Of a DNA stretch of 64,000 bases, positions 54,236 to 62,458 are shown one piece after another. A program made the translations under genes and the position numbers. A model generated the notes under the pieces. It saw only the letters and a list, made by a program, of their open reading frames with translations, was not told the DNA's origin and searched no databases. Numbering within the stretch: position 1 is the first letter of the stretch; each line of letters begins with the position of its first letter. The stretch comes from CAJBVW01 sp964457335 (GTDB lineage Bacteria > Myxococcota_A > UBA796 > SXON01). The DNA lies in assembly GCA_964457335.1 (NCBI GenBank), contig CAYWGD010000001.1:186001-250000 (forward strand), in the 5' to 3' direction.

Positions 54236-55842
54236 TGGGCACCATCCTCGTGATCGACGACCAGGACCGCTACGTCGACCTCTGCCGCCGGGCCATCCCC
54301 GAGCACGAGTACCTCGGCCCCGCGCGCTCCTGGAAGGCCGCGGCCGAGATCCTGAAGAAGCAGCGCCGGTCCATCGACCTCGTGCTGCTCGACGTGAACT
54401 TCGACATCCCCGCCGCCGAGCTCGTCGGGCTGCCGACGGGCGCCGACGACAAGACCGTGTCCCGCGCCCGGCGCCGCCAGGGGCTCGAGATCCTGGTGCG
54501 GCTGCGCCGGCACCTCCCGGACCTGCCCGTCGTGCTCATGACCTCGCGCGACGACCTCGACATCGACCGCGCGGCCGAGCGCCTGGACGCCGAGGAGTAC
54601 ACCTACTTCCTGGACGACGAGTACGTCGACGCCCGCAGCCTGCGCGTCCAGATCGAGAACGTGCTGAAGTCGCGACGGGGCCAGGACGCGGAGGGGCCCA
54701 TCTTCTGGGGACGCGCGCCGGTGATGCAGCGCGTCCGCGCCCGCCTCCAGGTGCTCGCCCGCGGGCGGCTGCCCGTCATCCTCGGCGGGCCCACGGGCAC
54801 GGGCAAGTCGCTGCTCGCGCGGCACTACATCCACCCGCGCTCGGGTCGCAAGGGCAAGTTCGTGGCGGTGGACCTCTCCACGATCCCCAAGGACCTCGTC
54901 GGGACCACGCTCTTCGGCTCCGCGCGCGGCGCCTACACGGGCTCGGTGGCCGACCGGAAGGGCGCGTTCGAGGAGGCCGACGGCGGCACGCTCTTCCTCG
55001 ACGAGATCGGGAACCTCTCCGAAGAGGCGCAGAAGATGCTGCTCGGCGTGCTCCAGGAGGGCACGGTCGTCCGCATCGGCGACGTGCTCGAGCGCCGCGT
55101 GGACGTGAAGCTCGTCGTCGCGACGCACGAGGACCTCTCCGCGATGGTGCGCCAGGGACGCTTCCGGCGCGACCTCTACATGCGGCTCAACCCCGCCTGC
55201 ACGGTGGCGCTGCCGCCGCTCGCCGAGCGCCGGGGCGACCTGCTCCGGCTCCTGGGCTGGACCGCCCGCCACGTGGCAGACGGCCCGCAGCTCAAGTCGC
55301 TGATCGGCGAGTACCGCCGCCGCGCGGGGATGCCCGAGGAGGGCGACCTGGTCGTCGTCACCGGCGGGGACCTCCCGGCGCCCGAGCCCGGTCGGCTCGT
55401 GCTGCTCTTCCCCGAGCGCTCCGTGCGGCTCCTGCGGCGCCACCGCTGGCCCGGCAACCTCCGGGAGCTCGCCATGACCGTGGAGAACGCGCTCACGTTC
55501 ACCTTCGCGGAGCTCGTGGGCCTGCCGGTGGGCGGACGAGGCGACGTCGTCCAGGTGCGCCCCAAGCTGCTCCGTGACCTCTTGCGGGCGGTGCACGTCG
55601 ACACGCCCGCCGAGGAGACCGGCTGGAAGTGCACCGTGGTCGTTCGGCCCGACGGCACGCTCAACCACCTCGCCCAGGACGTCGAGCGCCAGTACTTCAT
55701 GAAGCTCTGGGAACAGGAGGAGGGCGACTTCGCCGCGATGGCCCGCATCCTGATGGGCGACCCCGAGTGCGCGCGGAAGGTGCAGCTCCGCTTCAACCAG
55801 CTCGGGCTGAAGGTGCGGGAGTTGAAGGGTGGACAGGCCTAG
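54235..55842 (+). CDS. Sigma-54-activator-like response regulator with an atypical receiver
   Basis: A 535-residue regulator. The receiver starts ILVIDDQDR with phospho-acceptor Asp 53 in LVLLDVNF, but 29 residues separate it from GLEIL, where ordinary receivers have about eight, and the conserved Lys on strand 5 is replaced (TYFLDDEYVDA). The AAA+ domain has Walker A GPTGTGKS near 185, the loop GAYTGS near 233 (a variant of GAFTGA) and Walker B TLFLDEIG. A Fis-like HTH closes the protein (ARILMGDPECARKVQLRFN). The altered GAFTGA end makes sigma-54 contact uncertain. An insertion also lies in the AAA+ part around 365-390 (VVTGGDLPAPEPGRL). Confidence 0.82.
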   Translation: MGTILVIDDQDRYVDLCRRAIPEHEYLGPARSWKAAAEILKKQRRSIDLVLLDVNFDIPAAELVGLPTGADDKTVSRARRRQGLEILVRLRRHLPDLPVVLMTSRDDLDIDRAAERLDAEEYTYFLDDEYVDARSLRVQIENVLKSRRGQDAEGPIFWGRAPVMQRVRARLQVLARGRLPVILGGPTGTGKSLLARHYIHPRSGRKGKFVAVDLSTIPKDLVGTTLFGSARGAYTGSVADRKGAFEEADGGTLFLDEIGNLSEEAQKMLLGVLQEGTVVRIGDVLERRVDVKLVVATHEDLSAMVRQGRFRRDLYMRLNPACTVALPPLAERRGDLLRLLGWTARHVADGPQLKSLIGEYRRRAGMPEEGDLVVVTGGDLPAPEPGRLVLLFPERSVRLLRRHRWPGNLRELAMTVENALTFTFAELVGLPVGGRGDVVQVRPKLLRDLLRAVHVDTPAEETGWKCTVVVRPDGTLNHLAQDVERQYFMKLWEQEEGDFAAMARILMGDPECARKVQLRFNQLGLKVRELKGGQA

Positions 55843-55853
55843 CTCCACCCGGG

Positions 55854-55871
55854 CACCCGAGCCGCCGACGC
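55854..55871 (+). repeat. 18-bp post-stop repeat, copy 2
   Basis: Identical to 27994-28011 and, like it, just after a stop codon. The rest of this 84-nt spacer before the kinase gene shows only G/C-rich partial similarity to the region after glmS. Confidence 0.4.
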
Positions 55872-55926
55872 TCCTCCGTGCCCCCGGCGCCTCCGCAGCG
55901 GCTCGGCCGGCTGCCCTGAAGCAGCC

Positions 55927-58527
55927 GTGATCGCGCTCCTCTTCGCCCTGGCGCTCGCCGCCCCCGAGGACGCGCTCGACGCGGCCACGCGGCCGTTCTT
56001 CCTCCAGGCCGTCGAGCTCGAGGAGACGCGGCAGTACAAGGAGGCCGCCGCGTCCTACCGGCTGGTCCTCGGGCGCGACCCGGGTTTCCTCCCGGCGGCG
56101 CTCGGGCTGGGGCGCGTGCTGGAGGCCGCCGGGGACCGGGCGGGCGCGGAGGCGGTCTACCGGGGGCTCGGCCAGGAGGCCGACGCCGTCGAGGCCCTCG
56201 CGCGGCTCGTGGAGGCGCGGGACCCCGCGGAGGCCCTCGCGTTGTGGCGCCGCCTGGAGACGCTCCGGCTCGGCGACCCGACGCCCTTCCGCGAGGAGGC
56301 GCGCCTGCTCGCGGCCACCGACCCGGACGCCGCCGTGGCGGCCTACGAGCGCTACCGGACGCTGCTCCAGGGCGGGGAGCCCGAGGGGGCCGTCGTCGTG
56401 GCGGTCGGGAGCGCGCTGCTCGCGGCGGAGCGCGTCGCCGAGGCGGAGGAGCTCTGGCGCGGCTACGTCGCGGGCTACCCGGAAGGGGAGGTCGCCGAGG
56501 AGCTGAAGGCGCGGCTCGACCGGCTCGACGTGGAGCGCGCCGCCGAGGCGCTGGCCCTCGGCGGGTCGGAGCCCCTGCCCATCGAGCTCGCGCCCCGGTA
56601 CGCCGCGGCGCAGGCTTCGTTCGCGGAGGGGCGGCTCGCGGACGCGGAGGTGGAGGCGCGGGCGGTCGTCGCGGCGGCGCCGCGCTCGGCCGAGGCCCAC
56701 GCGCTCCTCGCCGACGTGCTCGCGCGCCGGGGCGCCTGGGAGGACGCGGAGATCCACGCCGTGCTGGCGGGCGCGCTCGCGCCGGACGAGGCGTCCAACC
56801 ACGTGCGGCTCGGGATGCTCCTGGCCGAGGCGTACGGCGGACGGCGCGATCGCGAGGCCGTCGAGGAGCTCCGGGAGGCGGCGGTCCTGCGGCCCGGCGA
56901 CGTGGAGGTGCAGGTCGCGCTCGGCAAGCTCGAGCAGCGCATCGAGAGCTGGCCGCGGGCCGTCGCGGCCTTCGAGGCGGCCCTCGCCGCCGGGGCGACG
57001 GGGCCCACCGCCGCCGACGTGCGCGCCCGTCTCGACGCCCTGCAGCGCGTCCCGCCCGCCGCCCCGCGGCTCCCCGCGTCGACCGCCCCGGCGCTGCCCG
57101 GCGCCGCCGAGGACCACTACCGGATCGCGCGGGTCCTGGCGCGCCGCGGGCGCGTCGCGGAGGCCATCGCCGAGCTGGAGGCCGCGCTGGCCGTGGCGCC
57201 CGACGCCCCCGAGCTCCTGAACACGCGGGCGCGGCTCGCCCGCGAGGCCGGCGCCCCCGGGGAGGCCGAGACCTGGCTCCAGCGCAGCCGCAAGGCCGAT
57301 CCGGACCAGCCCGCCGTGCTCAACCAGCTCGCCGACCTCGCGCGCGCCCGCGGCGACGTGGCGGCCGCCGAGGAGCTCTACGCCGAGGCCGCCGCGCGCG
57401 GCTCCGCCGACGCACACTTCCACCTCGCGGACCTCGCCGCCGCCCGGGAGGACTGGGGGCGCGTGCGCGAGGAGCTCGCCGCCTACGACGCCTCCGCGCC
57501 GGGGCGCGCGTCGCTGAACGCGACAGCGGCCGCGGAGCTCCGCGCCGAGGTCCGGGCCCGCGTGCTCGCGCAGCGCGTCGGCGTGGTGGCCGTGGTCGCG
57601 CTGCTCGTGGGCGTGCCGCTCCTCGCGTGGGCGCGCTACCGCACGGCGCGCACGCTCCGCGACCTCCTCGACGGGGCGCCTGAGTGCTGGCACGACGCCG
57701 CCACGCTGCTCTCGGCGCTGCGGCACGAGGTGCTGAAGCACAACACCACGGTGCTCCCCGACGTGGCGGACGCGCTCGAGCGCGGCGACTCTGGGCCCTG
57801 GGAGGCGTTCCGGGCCCGCGCGCCGGACCTGCTCGCGCACTTCCGGAGCTACCTCGCGAAGCTGGAGGCGCTCGGCCGGCGCCACGGCAAACGCCTCGGC
57901 CTGCGGCGCCGCGACCCCATCCTGGGCCCGATGCACCGCGCGTTGGCGCGCCTCGCGCGCACCCGGCGGCCCCCGAAGCCCGACGAGCTGCGCGCGCTCT
58001 CCGCCGTGATCAACGGGGAGGGCTACCAGGCCGTCGGCCGCATCGTCCGCGAGATCTGCGTGCTGCCGGTCGATCCGGAGCGCGTCCGGGCGGTGTACGC
58101 GCGGGTGGGCTCCGAGCCGGGCTTCACGAGCGCGCCGCTCCCCGAGCTCGGCGTGCTGGAGCGGGAGACCGGGCTCGCCGTGCGGATGTTCCGCGCGGAC
58201 CTCGAGGACATCCTCGCGAACCTGCTCCGGAACGCGCTCGCGGCGGGCGCGACGCGCCTCGACGTGGAGCTCGGCGCCTTCGACGATCCGGTCACCGGCC
58301 ACGCCTGGGTCGAGGTGGCCGTGATCGACGACGCGCCGGGCACGTTGACGAACGCGATGATCCGGGGGCGATACATCGGGCGGGGGCTCGGGCTCGCCGT
58401 CGACCTGATCAACCGCCACGGCGGGTCCATCCGCGTGGACGCGCGTTCGGACGGGAGAAAGGCGGTGGTGGTGCAGCTCCCGAGCGTCGAGGCGGCGCCG
58501 GTGGAGGTCGAATGGACGGTCGCGTGA
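55927..58527 (+). CDS. TPR-repeat sensor histidine kinase, atypical
   Basis: An 866-residue protein with a short signal-like N-terminus (MIALLFALALAAPEDA), about 500 residues of TPR repeats (EETRQYKEAAASYRLVLGRD, LADVLARRGAWEDAEIH), one membrane helix near 551-568 and a cytoplasmic kinase part. The H-box is non-standard: LLSALRHEVLKHNTTVLPDV near 598. The ATPase shows an N-box LANLLRNALAAGA, G1 VIDDAPGTL and G2 GRGLGLAVDLINRHGGSI. Sensing is probably by protein or peptide binding to the periplasmic TPRs. The GTG start follows an 84-nt gap after the regulator gene; its end overlaps the next receiver gene. Confidence 0.78.
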   Translation: MIALLFALALAAPEDALDAATRPFFLQAVELEETRQYKEAAASYRLVLGRDPGFLPAALGLGRVLEAAGDRAGAEAVYRGLGQEADAVEALARLVEARDPAEALALWRRLETLRLGDPTPFREEARLLAATDPDAAVAAYERYRTLLQGGEPEGAVVVAVGSALLAAERVAEAEELWRGYVAGYPEGEVAEELKARLDRLDVERAAEALALGGSEPLPIELAPRYAAAQASFAEGRLADAEVEARAVVAAAPRSAEAHALLADVLARRGAWEDAEIHAVLAGALAPDEASNHVRLGMLLAEAYGGRRDREAVEELREAAVLRPGDVEVQVALGKLEQRIESWPRAVAAFEAALAAGATGPTAADVRARLDALQRVPPAAPRLPASTAPALPGAAEDHYRIARVLARRGRVAEAIAELEAALAVAPDAPELLNTRARLAREAGAPGEAETWLQRSRKADPDQPAVLNQLADLARARGDVAAAEELYAEAAARGSADAHFHLADLAAAREDWGRVREELAAYDASAPGRASLNATAAAELRAEVRARVLAQRVGVVAVVALLVGVPLLAWARYRTARTLRDLLDGAPECWHDAATLLSALRHEVLKHNTTVLPDVADALERGDSGPWEAFRARAPDLLAHFRSYLAKLEALGRRHGKRLGLRRRDPILGPMHRALARLARTRRPPKPDELRALSAVINGEGYQAVGRIVREICVLPVDPERVRAVYARVGSEPGFTSAPLPELGVLERETGLAVRMFRADLEDILANLLRNALAAGATRLDVELGAFDDPVTGHAWVEVAVIDDAPGTLTNAMIRGRYIGRGLGLAVDLINRHGGSIRVDARSDGRKAVVVQLPSVEAAPVEVEWTVA

Positions 58528-58973
58528 ACGTGCTCGTGGTCGAGGACGGGGAGGAGTACACCGTCAACCTGGGACGATTCTTGACCGAGGGCTTCGCCTT
58601 CACGCGGGCGGGGGATGGCGCGTCGGCGCTCTCGCTGCTCGCCGAGCACCCCTACGATCTCGTGTTCCTCGACATGCGCTTCGACCGCGTGTCGCCCGGG
58701 CAGCTCCTCGGCGACCTCGCCGAGACCGCGGAGCGGTTCAACGGAGATCCCGTTCGCGCGCGGCATTTCCTGGAGGAGCACCAGGGCGCGTACATTCTCC
58801 AGGCCGTCCGCGCCGCGGGTTTCGGGCTCCCGGCCGTGTTCTCCCACGACTTCGACGGCGAGCCGCGGCGCTGGGCGAACCTCGTGCGGCTCTACGGGCC
58901 GGTCGCGTACCTGCCCGACAACGCGGCGCCCTCGGCGATCCGCGAGACGTTCCTGAAGGCCGTCGGACGCTGA
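58512..58973 (+). CDS. Stand-alone atypical receiver protein
   Basis: A 153-residue single receiver. It has VLVVEDGEEY for the acidic pair and Asp 54 in LVFLDMRFD, then a 37-residue insertion (rich in Glu and Arg) before GAYILQAVRAAG, and no conserved Lys at strand 5 (VAYLPDNAAPS). The insertion and the missing Lys are shared with the receiver of the regulator at 54235, so the two form one receiver subfamily. The ATG lies inside the kinase gene (overlap 16 nt); an in-frame GTG at 58524 is another start. Probably the partner of the TPR kinase. Confidence 0.75.
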   Translation: MDGRVNVLVVEDGEEYTVNLGRFLTEGFAFTRAGDGASALSLLAEHPYDLVFLDMRFDRVSPGQLLGDLAETAERFNGDPVRARHFLEEHQGAYILQAVRAAGFGLPAVFSHDFDGEPRRWANLVRLYGPVAYLPDNAAPSAIRETFLKAVGR

Positions 58974-58989
58974 TCGTCCGCGTGCGCCG

Positions 58990-59502
58990 TCAGTTGTGGC
59001 CGTTCTCCAGGTCGAGCCGCATGAGCAGGTACTCCTGCCCGTTGTTGAACTCGTTGGGCAGCGTGTCCACGTGCTCGAAGCCGAACTTCTGGCGGTAGAC
59101 CGCGATCGCGCGGCCGTTGCTCGCGGCCACCACGAGGGCGACGGTGCGCGTGCCCCGCGCCCGCAGCTTCTCCAGCAGGTGGAACATGAAGCGCGTGCCG
59201 AGGCCGTGGCCACGCCAGCCGGGCCGGAGCGCCATGTTGAAGATCACGACCTCGTCCGGGTCCTCGAAGCTGCGCATGCAGTGGCACGCGCCGATCACGA
59301 GCCCGTCGGCGGTGATGGTGAAGATCCGGCCGAACCGGAGGAACGCGCCGAGGGTGTACCTCGAGAACGTCGGCTCCGAGTAGGTGAGCAGGTCGAGCTC
59401 GGTCAGGACCGCGATCTGCTGGGGGTCGTGCTGTTCGATCTCGTGCACCTCGAGGGCGTAGCCCTCGGTGTCGAGCGAGCGGGTGAGGTGGTATCGCTCC
59501 AT
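58990..59502 (-). CDS. GNAT family N-acetyltransferase
   Basis: A 170-residue acetyltransferase. The acetyl-CoA loop is RPGWRGHGLGTRFMF (the R/QxxGxG/A motif reads RGHGLG), preceded by strand IFNMALRP and followed by VALVVAASNGRAIAVYRQKFGF. The N-terminal half is typical as well (YTLGAFLRFGRIFTITADG). Substrate unknown. The ATG at 59502 is chosen for the domain start; TACCAT lies about 29 nt upstream and the 240-nt spacer to pepP holds nothing else that I recognise. It is convergent with the receiver gene. Confidence 0.8.
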   Translation of the reverse strand: MERYHLTRSLDTEGYALEVHEIEQHDPQQIAVLTELDLLTYSEPTFSRYTLGAFLRFGRIFTITADGLVIGACHCMRSFEDPDEVVIFNMALRPGWRGHGLGTRFMFHLLEKLRARGTRTVALVVAASNGRAIAVYRQKFGFEHVDTLPNEFNNGQEYLLMRLDLENGHN

Positions 59503-59742
59503 GGTCCTGGTCGGCAGGGGGGACGGGCATGGTAGCACCGCCACCGCCGGGCGACCTCTCTCGTCGCGCTTGCTCGGCGTCGCGTCGTGCGCGCCCGCCT
59601 CCGCGTCGGGACCTGGTTCGAGCGGCGGGCACACCGCGAGAGCGGCCGGCCGCTCGTGGATTGGCATCCTCTCTCCTGCTGGCCGATGCGTAGGCACGCC
59701 GCCGTCGCTGGCAACGGGCGGCCCCCCGGATAGGCGCCCCCG

Positions 59743-61056
59743 ATGGAAGCTTCCACTCGCGATGTCCACGCCGCGCGCCGCGCGCGCGTCCTCGCCGCCC
59801 TCGGCGCCGACGCGCTCCTCGTCTTCGGGGCGGCGCACCACCTCCGCAACGGCGACTCCGAGTACCGGTACCGGCAGAGCTCGGATCTCTGGTGGCTGAC
59901 CGGCTGGGAGGACCCGGAGTCGGTCGCGCTCCTCCGCCCGGGGGCGGACCAGCCGTTCGTCCTCTTCGTGCAGCCGAAGGATCGGTCCCGCGAGGTCTGG
60001 ACGGGCTTCCGCGCCGGCGTCGAGGGGGCGCGCGAGCGCTTCGGCGCCGACGCTGCGTTCCCCTGGAGCGAGCTCGGGGCGCGCCTCGGCGAGCTCGTGG
60101 GGGGCTGGGACACGCTCCAGTACGCCTGGGGCGAGGACGGGGAGCGCGACAAGACCGTGTTCCGCGCCATCTCCGGCCTCGGCCGCGTGGCCGCGCGGAA
60201 CGGCGTCGCCATGCCGTCGCGGCTCGTGGACGCCCGGCGGCTCCTCGGCGAGCTCCGGCTGCACAAGGACGAGGCCGAGATCGCCACGCTCCGCAAGGCC
60301 GCCGCGATCACCGCGGAGGCCCACATCGCGGCGATGCGGCTCGGGCGGCCCGGGGTGGCCGAGTACGAGGTCGAGGCCGAGATCGACGGCCTCTTCCGGC
60401 GCCGCGGCGGGAACGGGCCGGGCTACACGACCATCGTGGGCGGCGGGAAGAACGCCTGCGTGTTGCACTACATCACCAACCGCGAGCCGCTCCGGGCGGG
60501 GGACCTCTGCCTCGTGGACGCGGGCTGCGAGTACGAGAACTACACCGCCGACGTGACGCGCACGTGGCCGGTCAGCGGGCGCTTCACGGCGCCGCAGCGG
60601 CGCCTCTACGAGATCGTGCTCGCCGCGGAGCTCGCGGCCATCGACCAGGCGCGCGCCGGCCGCCCCTACAAGGCGATGCACGACACGGCCGTGCGCGTGC
60701 TCACCGAGGGGATGGTCGACGTGGGGCTCCTCGAGGGGGACGTGGACGAGCTCATCTCGGAGGAGGCGTTCCGCCGCTACTACATGCACGGGACCGGCCA
60801 CTGGCTCGGCCTCGACGTGCACGACCCCGGCGCCTACCACCTCGACGGCGCGTCGCGCCCGCTCGTGCCGGGCATGGTGCTGACCGTGGAGCCGGGCCTC
60901 TACGTGCCGCCCGACGACGAGTCCGCCCCCGAGCCCTACCGCGGCATCGGCATCCGCATCGAGGACGACGTGCTCGTCACCGCGGGGGACCCCGACGTCC
61001 TGACCGCCGCATGCCCGAAGACGGTCGCGGACGTCGAGGCGGCCTGCGGCGGCTGA
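59743..61056 (+). CDS. pepP: Xaa-Pro aminopeptidase (PepP, M24)
   Basis: A 437-residue metallopeptidase that removes N-terminal residues before Pro. An aminopeptidase P N-terminal domain (about 1-150, with FRAISGLGRV) precedes the pita-bread catalytic domain. Metal ligands are visible: Asp 259 in LVDAGCEYENY, Asp 270 in TADVTRTW, His in MHGTGHWLGLDVHD, Glu in LTVEPGLYV and Glu in GIRIEDDVLV. Length equals that of E. coli PepP. TAGGCG lies 6 nt before the ATG and no Shine-Dalgarno is seen. Probably a separate unit from the next gene. Confidence 0.93.
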   Translation: MEASTRDVHAARRARVLAALGADALLVFGAAHHLRNGDSEYRYRQSSDLWWLTGWEDPESVALLRPGADQPFVLFVQPKDRSREVWTGFRAGVEGARERFGADAAFPWSELGARLGELVGGWDTLQYAWGEDGERDKTVFRAISGLGRVAARNGVAMPSRLVDARRLLGELRLHKDEAEIATLRKAAAITAEAHIAAMRLGRPGVAEYEVEAEIDGLFRRRGGNGPGYTTIVGGGKNACVLHYITNREPLRAGDLCLVDAGCEYENYTADVTRTWPVSGRFTAPQRRLYEIVLAAELAAIDQARAGRPYKAMHDTAVRVLTEGMVDVGLLEGDVDELISEEAFRRYYMHGTGHWLGLDVHDPGAYHLDGASRPLVPGMVLTVEPGLYVPPDDESAPEPYRGIGIRIEDDVLVTAGDPDVLTAACPKTVADVEAACGG

Positions 61057-61133
61057 CGGGGGTGCGGCGCGGGCTCTACTGCGGCGGCGCGCGCAAGCGG
61101 GCCCGCGCCGCGGAGTTAGAGCGGGCCGACCCC

Positions 61134-62030
61134 ATGAACCCCTTCCGCGCCCTCTTCCGGCTGGAATCGCTCGTCACGCTCGTGGCGGGGGTGCAGGCCG
61201 TCGCCACCCCCGTCGCCTTCGCCACGGGCTTCGACCTCGTGCTCCCCCCCGAGCTGGCCGTGCTCGTGCGGTGGCTGGGCGCGACCTACCTGGTGATCGC
61301 GGCGGCCGAGTGGCTGGCGCTCGACCTCGGCGGCGCGACGACCTGGCGCGTGTTGCTCCTCGCGCTCCTGGTGGGGGACGTGGCGCACGTCGCCACGCAC
61401 GTGCCGTTCGTCCTCGAGCGCGGCGAGCTCGGCCTCGCCGACGCCGTGGCCTTCGGCCTGATGGCGGTGCTCGTCCCGGCGCGGCTCCTCGTCCTGGCGG
61501 ACCCGGCGCGCGTGCGCGGCGACGACACCGTGGCCACCGAGACCGCGATCGCGGCCCCGGCCGAGGTCGCCTGGCGCGTGTTGACCCAGCTCGACGCCTA
61601 CCCGGCCTGGAGCCCCTTCGTCCCGCGCGTGGACGGCCGCCTCGCCGTGGGCGAGCGGGTCGTGCTGCACGTTCGGCTCCGCCCGGACCGGCCCGCCATC
61701 CACTTCCAGCCCGGGACCATCGAGGTGCTCGACGAGGGCCGGGAGCTCCGGTGGGGCATGGGGTGGGGGCGCGGTCTCCTGCTCCGGGCCTCCCGCCGGC
61801 AGCTCCTGCGCCCGGCGCCGGGGGGCTGCGTGTACGTCTCCACCGAGACCTTCCGCGGCCTCCTCGCGCCGCTGGTCCTCGCCACGCAGCGCGGGACCGT
61901 CCGACGCGGCTTCGTCGCGACCGGTGAGGCGCTCGGGCGCCGCGCCGAGGCCCTCCACGCGGACGGTGCCGCGTCCCTCCCCGACGGCGTGCCTCCGCAC
62001 GGCCAGGAGCGCGCATGCGGACCGTCGTGA
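61134..62030 (+). CDS. Membrane protein fused to an SRPBCC (START-like) domain
   Basis: A 298-residue protein. Residues 1-125 hold about four membrane helices (SLVTLVAGVQAVATPVAF, LVRWLGATYLVIAAAEWLAL, LLLALLVGDVAHVATHV). From about 130 a polyketide-cyclase/SRPBCC domain follows: ETAIAAPAEVAWRVLTQLDAYPAWSPFV, in parts AEVAWRVLTQL and YPAWSPFVPRV, ending RRGFVATGEALGRRAEAL. The second part is a lipid-binding beta-helix grip fold. The order membrane plus SRPBCC suggests lipid or isoprenoid handling. It overlaps an epimerase remnant by 16 nt, as in an operon. Confidence 0.72.
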   Translation: MNPFRALFRLESLVTLVAGVQAVATPVAFATGFDLVLPPELAVLVRWLGATYLVIAAAEWLALDLGGATTWRVLLLALLVGDVAHVATHVPFVLERGELGLADAVAFGLMAVLVPARLLVLADPARVRGDDTVATETAIAAPAEVAWRVLTQLDAYPAWSPFVPRVDGRLAVGERVVLHVRLRPDRPAIHFQPGTIEVLDEGRELRWGMGWGRGLLLRASRRQLLRPAPGGCVYVSTETFRGLLAPLVLATQRGTVRRGFVATGEALGRRAEALHADGAASLPDGVPPHGQERACGPS

Positions 62031-62269
62031 CCGGCGCCTCGGCCGGCGAGGGGAGCGCTACCGGCTCGTGGGGCCGGCTGACGGGCCGCCCGCCGCAGCT
62101 CACCGCCGAGGTTGTCCGCGCGTGCGCCTCGAATGCGGAGGTCTCGCGGGAGAAGGCCGGACGGGAGCTCGGTTTCTCGCTCCGGGACCCCGTGGGGTCG
62201 CACCGGGACGCACTGGCGTGGTACTCGTCGGAAGGGCTCCTCGCGGCGCGCCCGCACGCGGCCGCTTGA
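62015..62269 (+). pseudogene. Internally deleted NAD-dependent epimerase/dehydratase remnant
   Basis: The 84-codon frame joins an N-terminal Rossmann start (MRTVVTGASAGEG, as in MxxxVTGxxGxxG of extended SDR proteins) directly to what looks like the C-terminal end of a dihydroflavonol-reductase/HpnA-type enzyme (LTAEVVRACASNAEVSREKA, RELGFSLRDP, HRDALAWYSSEGLL). About 240 residues of the usual 300 or more are missing in between, without loss of frame. The product would lack the active-site Tyr and Lys. The ATG overlaps the SRPBCC gene, suggesting a formerly intact operon. Alternatively, an unknown small protein. Confidence 0.6.
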
Positions 62270-62273
62270 CCTC

Positions 62274-62300
62274 TTGACGCGGCCCTTAGCCTGAGATAGT
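62274..62300 (+). promoter_or_regulatory. Candidate rpsA promoter
   Basis: TTGACG (62274-62279) and GATAGT (62295-62300) are spaced by 15 nt, four to five of six matches each to sigma-70 boxes. Alternatively TAGTCC at 62297 with 17-nt spacing. It lies 159 nt before the rpsA start. Confidence 0.38.
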
Positions 62301-62331
62301 CCGCGCACCCCCGCGGTGTGCGGGTGTCGGA

Positions 62332-62358
62332 CGTGGGACAAGCTGAGGATGTCCCACG
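62332..62358 (+). promoter_or_regulatory. Stem-loop in the rpsA leader
   Basis: CGTGGGACA / TGTCCCACG form a perfect 9-bp stem with a 9-nt loop (AGCTGAGGA) about 100 nt before the start codon. There is no T-run. Ribosomal protein S1 genes are commonly autoregulated through structured leaders, so this is a candidate control element; the loop AGGA is Shine-Dalgarno-like. Confidence 0.45.
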
Positions 62359-62458
62359 CTTCGAGGACGGCCCCTCCATTCCGGCGGTGCCGGCCGCGTC
62401 CCAACCCTCCTCCTCGCTTCCCATGTCCGCCGGCACTCCGGCGCGGATCGAACCCCTC

